The notes under the pieces were generated by a model. It ran no database searches. It saw nothing but the letters and a program-made list of their open reading frames with translations, and had not been told where the DNA came from. This document shows positions 1 to 13,286 of a stretch of DNA of 64,000 nucleotides, one piece after another (position 1 is the first letter of the stretch; the number at the start of each line of letters is the position of its first letter). Both the position numbers and the translations under genes were made by a program. The stretch is from Neckera pumila. Lineage: Eukaryota; Streptophyta; Bryopsida; Hypnales; Neckeraceae. The stretch is taken from NCBI GenBank assembly GCA_963969595.1, contig OZ018412.1, positions 7,070,501 to 7,134,500 on the forward strand. Reading direction: 5' to 3'.

Positions 1-1688
1 ACTGCTCAAGCTACTATTTAGAAGGATCTACTTGGGCAAGATCTTTTGATATGGAGCATTGTATTACCCTCACCAAAAGCTTAGGTAGAAGCTTCAAAAA
101 GTAGATGAAGTACATCCATATCTATTAGAAATCCAATTTTGGGCTATTATGCTATATTATGACTAGCATGGTCACTTGCTACTTGATGATTTAAATGCAA
201 GGTTTTGATATTTGGATCATCATATTGTTGCTAAGATCTTTGTTTATGATGGCCAATTTTGACTTAATCTTCACAAACACATAAATAGTGAGTTTGTGAT
301 ACAAATATGCTACAATTCATGATATTTACTGGAAGATATGGTACAAAAACGTCAAAAAAATTATTTACCATAAAACATCATAATTCAAGAACTACAATGC
401 TTTTTCTCTTGATGGGGAAAGAGGGTTGCTATTATGTGAGCTTAAAAGTGTGAGTCCATGAGCCTAAAGAACTACACACCTATGTTACAGGTGTCTATGA
501 TTATAGAACCTTCCATGATTATAATGTAACTATGTTATAGATACTTATATTAAAGGTGTTTATATTATAAAGCACCTTCAATGGTTGTAGGATATCTACT
601 TATATACATGCTCAAGGCACATGCTGGCATTTTTATACTTACACACTAATGTCATTGGTGAAGAAATAACTTTAGTGCCATTACAAAATTAGAAGAAGCA
701 AATTTTATAAATCCCATTGCTATTGTGAATTCTACTACGTGTACTGCAAAAGAAAAGTGGGTGTTTTAACTCCTTAAGTCCTTGACTATGCTTTCTCCTA
801 AAATGCTTGAAAACTGCCATTGTGTGAGTGCCAAATTTTTGAAAAAAGACTTTTTTTGACATATGTAACTATAGGATCTTAAAGTATGCCGACTTGAAAA
901 TATGTAGTAAAATTTTTAGAAATTTTCACCGTGTAGATTGCAAGAAATAAGCATTCAAATTTGTTGAAATTGTTTTTTTGGCCTTGCGAAAAAAGGGCAG
1001 TTGCACCTTTACAAGCTCACTTTTCTATTAAAAAATGTCCAAAATGGTGGTGCTTCTTTAGATTCTTTTTCCTAGACAAGTTGGATACATGCTTTAAATT
1101 TTTCAAATAATTTGGAATTGTACAACATATAGGAAAAAAACAATAAGTAGAAAGAAGTAGACAATGATTCAAAATACTAAATTGTTAAGAATTCAATCAT
1201 GGAATTAAAAAATATTAATCTTAATGGTTGCAATGTTGGAATAAATGATCTATACCCTATGATTTTATTTTTTTTCAAAAAATATTGAAATATTGAAAAA
1301 TATACAACTGCAAAGTTTATTTTAGAGTAGAGAATCTATAATTGCCCGCAAACAAAAATTCCTCATAACTTTTGACTCATTGATCGAAATGGAATTATCT
1401 ACAGCATTTCATATATACATAAATCTAATAATCTAATTTCAACTTTTTGTTTTTGAAAAAAGTTTCTTTTTTATCTGCTTGGACTGCCTAAGTTGAGAAA
1501 CAAACAACATATTATGCAATAACTTTTGACCTTTATTTCCAAATGTCATGAAATTTAGTGCATGTGAAAGATATTCCTTGTCTCCACCTCAGTCTATTAA
1601 AATTTTAGACTAAAATATGCAAATTTCTAGTCACAAAGTACCTGCCCAAAATTGCTATATTGCTAAAAATATCAGGTTGGTCTTTTAG

Positions 1689-1870
1689 GTTTAAATAAGT
1701 TTTTAAATGCAATCTTAGACATAAGATCATAAGTAATGAACTTTTAGGAAATTTTTAGTAAAAAAGGACTAGAAATACATGTGTTTTTAGTAAAATTTTA
1801 CTAAAAGTCTCCTAGAAGGTCATTATTTATAATCTTATGTCTAAGACTGTATTTAAAAATTCACTTGAAA
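1689..1870. repeat. Imperfect fold-back (about 75-bp arms)
   Basis: The left arm (about 1689-1764) and right arm (about 1790-1870) are inverted copies with scattered mismatches; both contain 'cttagacataagat' or its complement. The transcript would fold into one long hairpin. It could be a small fold-back MITE, but no target-site duplication was recognised. Confidence 0.7.
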
Positions 1871-2968
1871 CACTTTTTCTCTTATAGTGGTGTACTTAAT
1901 GAATTCCTAAAGCAATATATTAATGAATATTTTAGAAATGCATTTACTAACAATCTTCAGTTACTAGCACATGCACTACACAAGTTAGTTCAATTAGTGT
2001 GAGCATTTGAATATTGTGAGTTTGAATAATGTTATGGTTGATTCAGTATTTTCAAACTAGTTGGATAATTTTCAATGAATGTGATCTAATTATTACAAAC
2101 CCTTGGTTAAAATTTAGGTGAAATTAAATGAAAGTTGACCAAAAGTTGGATGAAAGGTAGGTGAATATAGATGGCATGGGTGCAAAGTAAATGAAAGATA
2201 AATAAAATTCCCTTTCAATAATCTATAATTCCCATAGAAGTAGGTAGATATAGATTTTGAGCTTTACTGGAAATATAAATTATAGCATGAGAAGAATCAA
2301 AACATAAGATTTTTATTTTTGCAAGTTTTCTTTTCTTTTCCATCCTTACATGCATTCATTCAGAACCTTGCACAATAGTTGGAGAGTGCTAGCTAACATG
2401 TGAGTATAGAATCTATGATCCCATGAACCACGGAAATTATATTATAAACACCTTCTGTATGATTATACGTGTCTATGTAATAGATATCTATGTTATAGAC
2501 TCTTTTCATGTTATAGTGACCTATATTAGATATGTATGTTATAAATATCTTCAAATGGTTGTAAATATAGACCTACAATTAGGTTCAAGGCTCGTAAGTT
2601 CACACCTTTGCACTCATGCACTAGCATCATTGCACAATAGTCATGAAGTATTGAGTAACCACACTAGTTGCATTGTTGAAGAATAAACAATAAATTGCTC
2701 TTATATCATACTTGGATGTATTTCATCTATTTTTTGTAGCTCTGACAATGAGCTCTTGAAAACATTCATAAATCACCCATTGGATGCCAGCACTTAGGAG
2801 ATAACCTTCAAGAAGTTTGGATCAAAGGTGTTTTGGAAGAAGAAAAATCTAAAACTATCAATTCTTGATTCATTGTCCAAAAACAAAAAATAAAACTTTT
2901 TTTTGAATTCCAACCATGTAAAAGTGTATGTAACAACAAAGGCAATGCGCGGAAGAAATTTCAATTTC

Positions 2969-3081
2969 AAAAAAAAATTCTCACTTCAAATGTTATAATC
3001 TTTCAATCCACATGGTCAAATGGGACTCATCAGACCATGTGGATTGAAAGATTATAACATTTGAAGTGAGAATTTTTTTTT
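2969..3081. repeat. Perfect 49-bp inverted repeat with 15-nt loop
   Basis: Positions 2969-3017 are the exact reverse complement of 3033-3081, separated by a 15-base loop (3018-3032). Nine outer bases are an A-run facing a T-run; the inner 40 bases are of mixed composition. The absence of any mismatch contrasts with the diverged repeats around it, which points to a recent inverted duplication or to gene conversion between the arms. Confidence 0.95.
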
Positions 3082-5622
3082 TCATTCTTGCAAAACATGG
3101 TTCGTAGACTTTGCGCCCTTTTGGAGTAAAATTTTTGCTTTATACAAAAATAGGATTTTGACCATTCATAAGTATATAATGCTAGGTTCACTTACAAAAT
3201 TTTTTAAAATCCAATATAGAGTCCATCTTACTCTAAATCACCCTGCAATGCAAGGAGGTTAAGTAAACTGGCAAATCACTAGTCATTTTTTGCCATGATA
3301 TCTTGTGCAATGCGGAATTTTTTTACTTGAAATCCAAATGGTGAAAAGTTAGAGACAAACATTTGGAACATGTAGGAAAATTTCAAGAATTTTGACTTCA
3401 CAAATTGCAAGATAATAGGGCTTGAAGTTAGAAGAAAATGTCTTTTCTTGAGACCACCCCGACATAGCTAACAAAGTTTGATTCCTCTTAGAATGTGATT
3501 TGAGTGTTAAATTTTTTTTCCTAGGACAATTTTGTGCCATATTTTATTATTTACATACATGCCAAATTTCAAAAGTTGATGAGTGTTTTTGCAAAAGATA
3601 CCCAATTGCTCAGGTTGCTAAAAACATTTAGGGTAGCATAATTTTTTATTAGAAAAAAAATCATATTCAAACTAAAGGAGTACATAATCACACCTTGTGT
3701 CAAAATCTCGTGAACATTTGACCAAAATTGACTTCATAGGAACCTACCTCAATTTTCAATTGTTCATTCAACAAACGATTGGCCTTTAGGAATTAACTAA
3801 ATTAGCAAAGATTCACACAACTATGGTTTAGTGTATTTTTCTGCGGTGATCTATGACCTAAAACCAACCTTGAAAAGACCTTTGCAACAAGAGTATAGGA
3901 AATTTGATTTTTTTCATACTAAATTCATCTAAAGAGAAGATTGGGGATTTGCCAAAATCTATACATTAACCCCTAAAGGCCCAAGGCCTTTTTTCTGCCA
4001 AAAAATACTTAAAACTACCATTTTCAAAGCAGAGAGTGAAAAAAAATTAAATATGTTTTTCTTGCTCATCTAACCGTAGGACCTTACACCTAACTAGTAT
4101 GAGAATGTGTGGACAAAATTTCAGAATTTTTGATCGCAGAGATTGCAAGTTATCTACATTTGAAGTGAAAAACACAAGTTTTTCAGCACATTGTGGGACT
4201 GGATTTTTTGACTTTGATCATTTCTAACTTAAAATTTTTGCACTACAGAGTTTTGAGCTTTAAATGTTTGTAGTGGGGAATTGAGTGAGAACCTAGCAAA
4301 AAGAAAAAACTCAAAAAAACTTAATTTTCATTATTAAAAAAGTTGTTAAATAGAAGTAGGTACAAAATAGAAGGAAAATCTAAAATATTCATATATTTTA
4401 GATGGAATTAAAAAGCACTAATCCCAATGGTGAGATTGTTCTAGCAAGTAAACTAAACCATGAAAAAAAAAAAAAATTGAAAAATTTGAAAAATTACATT
4501 TAGAAATGAATCCTACAAGTTATTTTTTTCAAAAAAATGCTCTAACTGCTTGAAGAACAAGAATGTCCATAACTTTCTCATAACAAATCCAAATGAAATG
4601 AATCAAAGCTTTCCAGATAGACAAAAATATAATTTATGAGTTAAAAACTATAAAAAAAAAATTCAAATTTTTTTCCATTTTTTTTTTGCTGCCCGGTCTG
4701 CCTGCCGTCCCCTATTTTGAGCTTATTTGGTCATAACTTTTGTTCCCGGGCACCGATTGTGAAAAAGATTATATTCCCATGAAGCTAATCTGCTTTTCTA
4801 CCTCCAAAAAAAGTTTCAAAAAAACAGAAGAAAGTTTCAGCTTGTAGGTACTTGCCCAAAAATGCATTTGTCCCCCTAAGGGACAATGGGCTTTTAGGAG
4901 TTAAGTTAGGCTATTTTTGTTTTTTGTTTTTTTTGTTACAATGAGATCTTTGAACTATGTGTCCATTGATTGCATTCTTGGTACCATCAAAAAAGCCTTC
5001 CATGAGGACATTTGGACCTCTAGTGTGAAAGATATTGAATTTCAAAGTTTTTATTATGAATTAAAAAATTAAAAAATTATTATTACTTTTTTTGACAACA
5101 GCACTATGGCAACGGCACAAGACACACGAGTTTTCTTATTTTACTAAATTGTATAACCTATGAAACACAAATTAAAAAATATCATGAAAAATAGAATAAA
5201 CTGGTGTCTTTTTATACACACAATCACCACATGTGACATGGCCAGAATTTACCCTGAACTTCACATGATTAGTATAGTATAAACAGCTCTCTCCTTGATG
5301 AAAGCGACGGCAAAGGGTTCCCCGACCTCCCGTGGACCTAAGACCGCAAAGATCTCAAGCAAACGAGAACGAAATCCGGAGGAAAGAATTCTTGGTGTCT
5401 AATTTTGTTTTTGTTTCTCGAGCATCAATCCGCAGTGCGTCACGAGATCATCCAGTAATTAGGTATTCGGATTTCGAGAATCGTAGTCAAAGTTAAAAAT
5501 TTTTTTTTTAAGGGGGTTGGCCGGCCGGTAGGGCATCTCTAGTACTTTGAAACTCTTTTGTAGATTGAAGTCTTCGGCCGGATGTTGCGTTAGGAAATCG
5601 GAAAGCATCGAGGCTAGAAATT

Positions 5623-5650
5623 GAGAAGAAGAAGAAGAAGAAGAAGAAGG
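5623..5650 (+). repeat. (GAA)n microsatellite in 5' leader
   Basis: About eight consecutive GAA triplets lie 40 bases upstream of the start codon of the WD40 gene, probably in its 5' untranslated leader. Confidence 0.85.
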
Positions 5651-5689
5651 AAATGATGGTGATGGTTGTGTGAGGAGCTTGCTTCCGAG

Positions 5690-8600
5690 ATGGCGGATGG
5701 TGCGCCTTTGTCGTTTGATCAAGGTCCGTCGTTATGCTCTTCTTCGTCGGCGTCCTCCACGTCCAGGTACTGTACTCTCTCTCAATCCTTATTACTGTTT
5801 TTTGGAAATATTGTCGTAAAGGTAGAAAATGCAAGATTACAGAAATCTCTATCTCCGGTGTACTCGCCTAGGTTAGATCTCCTGCTGTTTATTAAGTTAG
5901 GTCTTATTGCCGTGCGCATGCACTCGGATCATATTATGGAATTTCGCAAATTCGCCTTGGGATTCGTAATTTCAGGCAGGAGGTGAACGGGAGCGACAAT
6001 GTGGATCTGACGGAGAGAGCACGGGCTGCTGTTTATGCAGGGCCGCCACGACGGACAATCGGCAACGACGATGCAATTTTCGACCATGATGACCCTAAAA
6101 TTAAGGAGGTAGTCGCTTCGTTTTTTGCTTGATTTATGAGGGTAGTGATGGAAAAATCTTGACTTTTTGAGTTTGTTCACTGTTGCAATCGTATCTTCAG
6201 TTTTTAAGATTTTGTTGTAAATTGTGGTAAGAGCATGTGATGGACGGCGCTTCTGAAGTGCGATAAGTGTCTGAATCAACCTGTGTACAAGTTTTTTATG
6301 GTTGTTTTGGACTTATAACGTTACGATTGCGTCGTCTATCTGTTGTGGTCTTTTTGTCAACTATGATAAGAGTATTTGATGGATGGAATTTTCTGAATTT
6401 TCTGAAAATGAGTGCCTACACATTCGATGTTTGTTTTGTGTTTCAACATCGAAATTGTATCTTCAATCTATTTAAGTTCTTGGTATGAATCATGACAAGG
6501 ACGTGGGATTGCAGGATGTGGTGCGAATGATAGTCCAGTACCTGCAGGACGAGGGTTATGCTGCGTCCATCATGACAATACAGGACGAAGCTAGTGTGCG
6601 TTTCACTGAGAATTTGCGGAACCGGTCTCATTTCAAGCGCATCAAGGCGGCTATCTTGGGTACATTTGCCTTTCTTACTTGCTCCTGCTATCACTTCTCT
6701 GGTGGTTCGTTTTGAGGGGATGAGGTAGATTAAGATCATAAATTTTGTCCTTGATTTATTTGGTGTAGATGGCGAATGGGTGGAGATGGAGAAGTTGGTC
6801 CAGAAAACGCCTCTGAAAGATCACAAGCACTTTCTGTACACTGTCTATAAACAGCAGTATCTCGAGCTGATTGAGCAGCTGGAGTATCAAAAGGTACTCA
6901 GATTGTAAAACTTGCCGCAGAATTATTTGTTTTCCCGTTAAACAAGTCTCAAAACGATTTTCAGATTTGTGTTCTTATGCTTGTGTATTATGCTTGATGT
7001 AGGCGTTTGCATTGTTAACCAAGAGGTTAAAACCGTTGGAGAAAATGGGAAGTTTGCACAACGAGTTTAAGGACTTATGCTATCTTCTGACCTGCAAGTC
7101 AATTCAAGATGCACCTTTTTTCAAGAGTTGGGAGGGTGTTGCAAGTTCGCGGTACTTCCCATTTGCTCAATGACCTTAGTGGCCTTCCTCTTTGTTTTGT
7201 GACACAATCGATCAACATGCTGTATTAGATAATATCTGAAATCTATGGTCCTTGTATGAGATATCTATTCTCCTGATAAGGAGGTAGAAGTGTATGTGCT
7301 GAGCACATGTTAGTGATAAGCTGATGAGTACGTGAGGTTGGATCTTTCTTGGTTGAAAAATAATTGAAGAATGGGGTTTGAAGAATGGGACCTTATTTGT
7401 CTATTAATTTACTAGTTCTGTGTCTTGTACAGAGAAAAACTCGTGGATCAGTTTTCTTCTATGCTGGAGATTGAAAATAATGATATTGCAGGTGTGATTT
7501 TAAAATTCAACTTCTATCGAGTTGAGTTTCATTGATGTTTTCACAGGTCTTCTTGTGCTTGACGATCCCTGAAGAGTTAAATTCGTTAATGTTTTAGCGG
7601 GGACCATAACATTCTAGGGAGTCCTTGTTGAGCACATGTTTTGAGCACCCTCTGAATTAGTATGAAAAGGAACTCCTAACACATGGCACGGGATCCTGCA
7701 CTCCTTGATCTGCAAAATTGAGCTCAATTTGAAGAAGTGAGAGGTCCTCAAGTCAATGAGCCACTGTCTTCACATGAGAGCTAAAAGCTTTAATTTCCTG
7801 ATTTGACATGACGTTTGTTCTAAATAACTCTTAGTTGTCACGCTTCTCAAAAGGTTCCATACCGCTACTATTACTCGAGAATGTTCTGATGCCTGTCTAG
7901 TTCGAACCTGTATAATTTTCAAGCTGGTTTAGAGCTCTGAACTGTAGTGATTTTGTTTCAGACGAGGTTATATTAACATTTTGCCTGCAGGTGTTTCAAT
8001 GCACAGCACCTGTCTTCCGATTTAGTGATACAGATCTAAGCTTACGGAAGAATTTTCTGATCTTGTCTATGATGATTTGAAACAGTTGCAAGGCAGGAGT
8101 TGCAACCACAAAGGCTACTTCATTTGTTAAAGCAGGCAGTGCGGTACCAGATCGAGTTCAGTAGATATCATCCCAAAGTTCTTCCTAGTGTCCCCACGTA
8201 AATCTCGACCTCACTCTTCTCATATTTTGTTCATTTTAGTTTTGACTGAACCCCGTTATCTTCCTTGTATTGTCATAGTCAAATCGGTGAGATATACCCT
8301 CTAATATGTTCTATGAATGATTGATGTGGAGATTTCGCCCTGGCCCCTCCCCCTGGAGATGTTGATGGAAAGAAACGGGACCTGATGATGGTTAGGGGCA
8401 AGGGATTTTGGGCGGCAACATTTCATATTCGTGCTCTGGTTCTGGCAGATTGCTGGAGGATTACACGTGCTTTGTTCTTCCCAATGCGCAGAAGAGTACA
8501 TTTCGTGGACATCGCAGCAATGTCAAGTATGTCAATCGTCTGCTCTATAACATCGTCAATTCAGGTTGCGCTGTTGTATCTTCTTGCTCTTTGCACTTGT

Positions 8601-11600
8601 GCCACCTAAATTAAGGACTGCAGGGGCTGCTGTCTTATGCTCTTTGATCTGGTTTATGGGGCAGATGTGTGGAATTTGTAGGAGAAGAAGGCACGCAAAT
8701 TGTCTCAGGTTCAAGGTGCATATCCCCACAACTCAATTGCATGGTTACCACTGTTTCATTCTACGCTCTGTAGATATTGTAACTATCCGTCAGTGAATGT
8801 GTACATTCACCGGAACATACTTATTTATGGAGAAATTTGAATGAAGTGGAGATTTAAGTGCACAAAAGCATTTTTATTTCTCTTTATGTGGAGATGCTTG
8901 TACGGTAGTCTAGTTCCTAGTAGTTGGAGCTCCCAATGCAAGGCAGCTTGATTTCGGTTCCCAAAACCTTCCTAATGGATTGAAAACAATGTCCAAAAAG
9001 GATGGACAGAACATATATATGCCTATTCATTTTGGATGGAGCTGACCTATATGTCAATCTTACCATTTAGGGTTAAAGCTGGCTATGGCATGGTCATGAC
9101 CTTTTGTAACTGCCATGCAGTGACAATACACTGAGAGTATGGGATGTGGAAGATGGTCGCTGTGTACGGATTTTGGGTGATGGTGAGCTCGGCAGCGGAG
9201 GAGGTCATACATCTCGAATCTGGGATGTTACTTCTAGTACTAGTGGTGACCTCATTGCCAGTGCTTCTGGGGATTCCACTGTTAAGGTAAAAGTCTTGAT
9301 TGTAATTTTTAGCTAGGATTTACTACACATCATGACGGGTTTATTTTTGGTGTTTTTTTGTGATCATTTTCGTCCTTTCTGTGTAGAATTGCTAGGTCAC
9401 TTTTTCGGTGACTTTGGTAATAGGGCTGGTTCACTCCCATGTACGGACCTATCCATGGTACTCACTTTCCGCCCGTTTTGGGCCGTTGTTTGGCACGGTT
9501 CAATCTAGCTTGAAGTACACATCACTAGTTTTTTTTTATAAGATCTTGTGGTAACATCGGAATGGTTTCCTGCAGTTTTGGAACTTACGAGGGTCAAATA
9601 AATCCCCATGCTCAGCGACTCTGACTGGCCACGAGGGGGATGTTTACAGCGTCAAATACCACCAGTCTAATGTAAAACTCTTCACCATTACAGCCCAGCT
9701 ATGCCAAATTTCCAATTCATGATGCCAAGGTATTCTACAAAAATCTGATGAAAGAATCGTTCATGCAGAACTATGTAGTGACAGGGGGATATGATAAGAC
9801 CGTGAAGCTTTGGGACGCTCGGACTGGTGTTTTATTGCGCACCTTCAGTGGGCACAAATCATCTGTCTCTCGCGTCATTTTCAATCCTTTAGGCAACCTC
9901 GTCATCAGTGGGTGAGTGCCATTGACCTGCATAAATGATTCCTTTTTCCAACATAAAGAGCCTTGGAGCTGGAAGCTTGCCATATTCTTTGAGAGAAAGC
10001 AAATTTGTTTACTGAATTCTGAGTTTCTGTGATTACAGTTCGAAGGATAGCACGATCAAGTTCTGGGATCTAGTGAGTGGCGTCTGTGTGAAGACTTACA
10101 GCTCGCATTTGGGAGGTATTTAATGTTTTCCTCAGTTTCCTTCAGCCTTGAAGTGTGCTTAACCCCTCAGTGCCTAGATGGCCAAAAGTGATTGCTTCCA
10201 CATCTATAGGAGTTAAAGTATATAACTTAGGAAGATGCAAGTTAGGTTTGAGAGTGTATGAATAGAAAAGGAAATCATGCCCTGCATTTTTATGCAATAG
10301 AAATATATATGATAAAGTGCAAATTCTATTTTTAACTTGGGCACTTAGGGTTAGGCTGCTGTGTGGCCTTGGCTGGAGTTTCATTGTAACAATTATGGGT
10401 TCTTTTACTGCCTACAGAGGTAACCTCGGTTGAGATGAACAAGGCTGGTGGTCTTCTCTTGAGTGGGTCCAAGGATAATTCCAATCGGCTTTGGGATGTC
10501 CGACTGGTCAGTTTTTGTCCTTTACGTATATTTTGGTTTTGTTCATTTTTTATCATTTCATTCTGCTCTTGTGAACCTATCTCTGTGGGAGTGGAATCAG
10601 ATAATTTGCTCCCGCAAGATAAAGCAGTGGTGCTTTTGCTGGAGAGAAATCAACTTCTACTTTTCTGGATTATCCAGTCCGAATTTCCAATCAATAATTT
10701 GATTCTCTTATGATTTTACCAGGCACGACCTATTAGGAGGTTCAAAGGCCACCAAAATACAAGTAAAAACTTTGTGCGAGCAAGTTTTGGGCCTGACGAG
10801 TCTCTTGTTGTTGGCGGTTCTGAGGTATTTTTCATCTTGCCTTACAGTTTTGATGTAGCTAGTAGTAAGCACTTGTCCTTCGCATGCCTAGCTTTAGCTT
10901 CACATTCAATCGCATGCTTGACCCCTATAGGACCAAGGAGTTATGGTTTTTAAATGACCAAGTCGATCATGTTATGAAAGTAATAATTTGGATGGGGCCC
11001 TGTTTTTTGACTAGAATCAGTGAAGAACATTGCATCCGTTGATAGAAAGTAAAGAAATTGAATCAAAGATAATCTCCTTATCTCCTCAAAATCACTGAAA
11101 ATCATGAGACCCGATTTGGGCCTTTAGGGGTGCAGACCTGGCAAGTCTCAGGTTCGCGCACCTCATATTACATATTTTGCATGGTGCACATTACTTTCAT
11201 ATTTATTGCCATACTTTTATGTAGCTATCATGAAGGTCTTCTAATTGTTGAATGCTGCTAGTTCTAAATCAGTCTGTTTCTTGCATTGTCTGTATCAGGA
11301 TGGCTTTGTGTACATTTGGGATGCAGCAACAGGAGAGATATTGCAGAGGCTAGGCAGCCACAGCCCTGACAGCCATACTGATATTGCCTATCGAGCAGTC
11401 TGGAATGCGCACCAAAGTCTCCTCGTGAGGTACTCGTCTAATTTAAGCGCACATTTGTTCTATTTAGTGTGCTATATAATTATTTAATGGTTACAGCAGA
11501 TTAATCTGCCATAGAGTAAATGAATTATGTATTTTGGGGACCACCATCAAGAAGCTTTTGAGTGAATAGTCACTCGAGCATCAATAGGGTTTATCCACCA

Positions 11601-11879
11601 ATAGGGACACTGATATTTGGTGTTCATAGTGGATCATAGGCCTATGAAATTGTGTATCATACACTAACTAGAGTAAACAGTGTAGTTTGAAATTTCAATG
11701 TTCACCAACAAACGCTGGGGTAGGCACATGGTGATGGATCGTGCCACCTGGATCATACGTGCTATTACAGCTCTAGGTTTTAATGCTTGTTGTGGGTGTG
11801 CAGCTGCTCGCATGATAGCACTGTGAAGACATGGTGGTATGATGAACAGCAGTCCTGGGATCAAGACGATGACTTCTGA
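5690..11879 (+). CDS. LisH-CTLH WD40 repeat protein, 17 exons
   Basis: A 602-aa scaffold protein. Exons that keep one frame with GT-AG borders: 5690-5766, 5976-6108, 6515-6659, 6769-6893, 7003-7151, 7433-7491, 8086-8197, 8449-8526, 8665-8715, 9121-9286, 9576-9671, 9769-9911, 10039-10115, 10418-10506, 10723-10824, 11299-11429, 11804-11879 (TGA). Residues ~71-103 form a LisH dimerisation motif (DVVRMIVQYLQDEGYAAS), followed by a CTLH/CRA-like helical region to ~265 (RLLHLLKQAVRYQ). Residues ~285-600 hold seven WD40 blades with GH...WD dyads (VWDV, FWNL, LWDA, FWDL, LWDV, IWDA, TWWY). This layout resembles SMU1- and WDR26-type proteins, which act as platforms in splicing or ubiquitin-ligase complexes; I cannot assign an ortholog. 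The ATG at 5690 is chosen because it opens the continuous frame. The 8330-8448 stretch is also open and might be an alternative exon. Confidence 0.93.
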
Positions 11880-12695
11880 GCGTGGTGTATCACTGTTTTA
11901 ACTAGGCAGTTGAGAATTTCGTTTCCTCATTGTCTGCGAGGTGGCAATGCTGGTGGTGCTGAAGCTTACTAAATGTTCAGGTTTACCAACTGCTGCGGCT
12001 CCTAGTCCAAGCAGTTGACACTAAAGCCCAAATTTGAGCCTCATGTTTTTCTTAGCTGTTTTGAGTAGATCATATGGGGACTTTTTGTTCAATTATATTT
12101 ATTTATTTACACACGCAATGTTCTTCACTGATCCGGGTGATGTAAAGTCTGTCCCCATCTGAATTACAATTTCCCCAATATGATCAATTGAATTGGTCAT
12201 CCTTGGTTAATCTCTCAATAACCGTCTCTTTATCTGTTTTTTTCCTGTTTTCTTATGCTATTCTTTGCAGAGTATTATATCCAGTCCCATGTATAATTTG
12301 CATCAAATTGGCATGTTTATAGACCTATATATTCAATCAGGCATTATTTTAGAGCGCATTGGTTCTTATGGGAAATGATTGAAAACATGGGGCAGAAATA
12401 AAGTCACCGATAAACCTATTTTCTGTATCTGCTTCTCAAGAGGGCTGCGGAGCTGAGCGAAACTTTTGTACCGTAAGTTAAATAAATAGGTATATGCCCC
12501 AAGAATCGACACTTGAAATGTTCAGATTGCATTCGTTTCCAGTGACGTTTCCGTGTTCATAAATCTGAGTATTCGATTAGTGTTACAACGATGACAATGA
12601 GCTTGTGTTCTACTCATCAACACTATTTTATGCTGGCGTGCTATCGGAATGAAAATGTTAGTAAATATATTAACTTGTTCAAAGCTGACATGTTG
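11880..12695. other. Intergenic, 3' flank of WD40 gene
   Basis: Nothing coding is seen. It should hold the 3' untranslated region of the WD40 gene and the short upstream region of the tRNA gene; no canonical AATAAA is decisive. Confidence 0.5.
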
Positions 12696-12768
12696 GCTCC
12701 CGTGGCCTAATGGATAAGGCATCTGACTTCTAATCAGGGGATTGTGGGTTCGAGTCCCACCGGGAGTG
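12696..12768 (+). tRNA. trnR-UCU: tRNA-Arg (anticodon TCT)
   Basis: A 73-nt cloverleaf without intron. Acceptor 12696-12702 pairs with 12761-12767 (one G-T pair). The D stem GCCT/AGGC encloses an 8-nt loop. The anticodon stem TCTGA/TCAGG encloses the loop CTTCTAA with anticodon TCT at 12729-12731. The T stem GTGGG/CCCAC encloses TTCGAGT, a good B box. The discriminator is G at 12768; CCA is not encoded, as in nuclear genes. It decodes AGA. Confidence 0.96.
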
Positions 12769-12769
12769 C

Positions 12770-12774
12770 TTTTT
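12770..12774 (+). terminator. RNA polymerase III terminator (T5)
   Basis: A run of five T starts two bases after the tRNA 3' end, the usual pol III stop. Confidence 0.85.
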
Positions 12775-13283
12775 AAAAAAAAATTTTACTCTCACCTTTT
12801 GATGTATTTAAACTCTTCACCGATTGGCTAAACAACCTAAATTAAAAGGTTTTGAGAGAAATAGTTTTACTTTTCACATCCTAAGTTTAGTTTCAACTAT
12901 TTTTGAATTTCAAGGGAACATCAAAAGCCTGCTCTCATCGAGATTGCCGTGACAAATGCGGATTCAACCCAATGTATTACTGAAGTCAACTTACGGGGTC
13001 CTGCAGGCCTCTATTGCCCCAAGTTTTACCCTTGCAGAAAACACTGAAATTTCTTTATATGCCACATGTGATCAAATTTGCAATTTCTGAATTCATAGTT
13101 GCAATCAAAGGCCCCAAAGTAGTCAAGGGGCGTGAAGAAATACAAAATTGAGCGGCACAAAATAGGGGACAGTTTTTACATTTACCCTTTGGGTCAGTCC
13201 TCCCTGGCCGGTCCTGCATAGTAGGATTCTGGAACAAGTTGGAGCATACTACAGTCATTTGTACTTTGAATTTGCAAGCTAAC
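12775..13283. other. Intergenic spacer
   Basis: No gene, RNA or repeat recognised between the tRNA and the MITE. Confidence 0.5.
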
Positions 13284-13286
13284 TTA

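Larger units (their letters stand above)
1..5270. repeat. AT-rich intergenic repeat DNA
   Basis: No coding region is supportable here: open frames are short and none resembles a known protein. The sequence is AT-rich and carries phrases that recur in the 26-29 kb region, for example the 'cctaaa..cc.aaggccttttt' block near 3970, also near 26655 and 28195. The block at 440-670 and the block at 2400-2650 are diverged direct copies of each other (both contain a 'ttatagatatct..ttat' stretch and a 'cttca(a)atggttgta' phrase). I read this as old, diverged non-coding repeat copies; the class is not identifiable. Confidence 0.55.
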
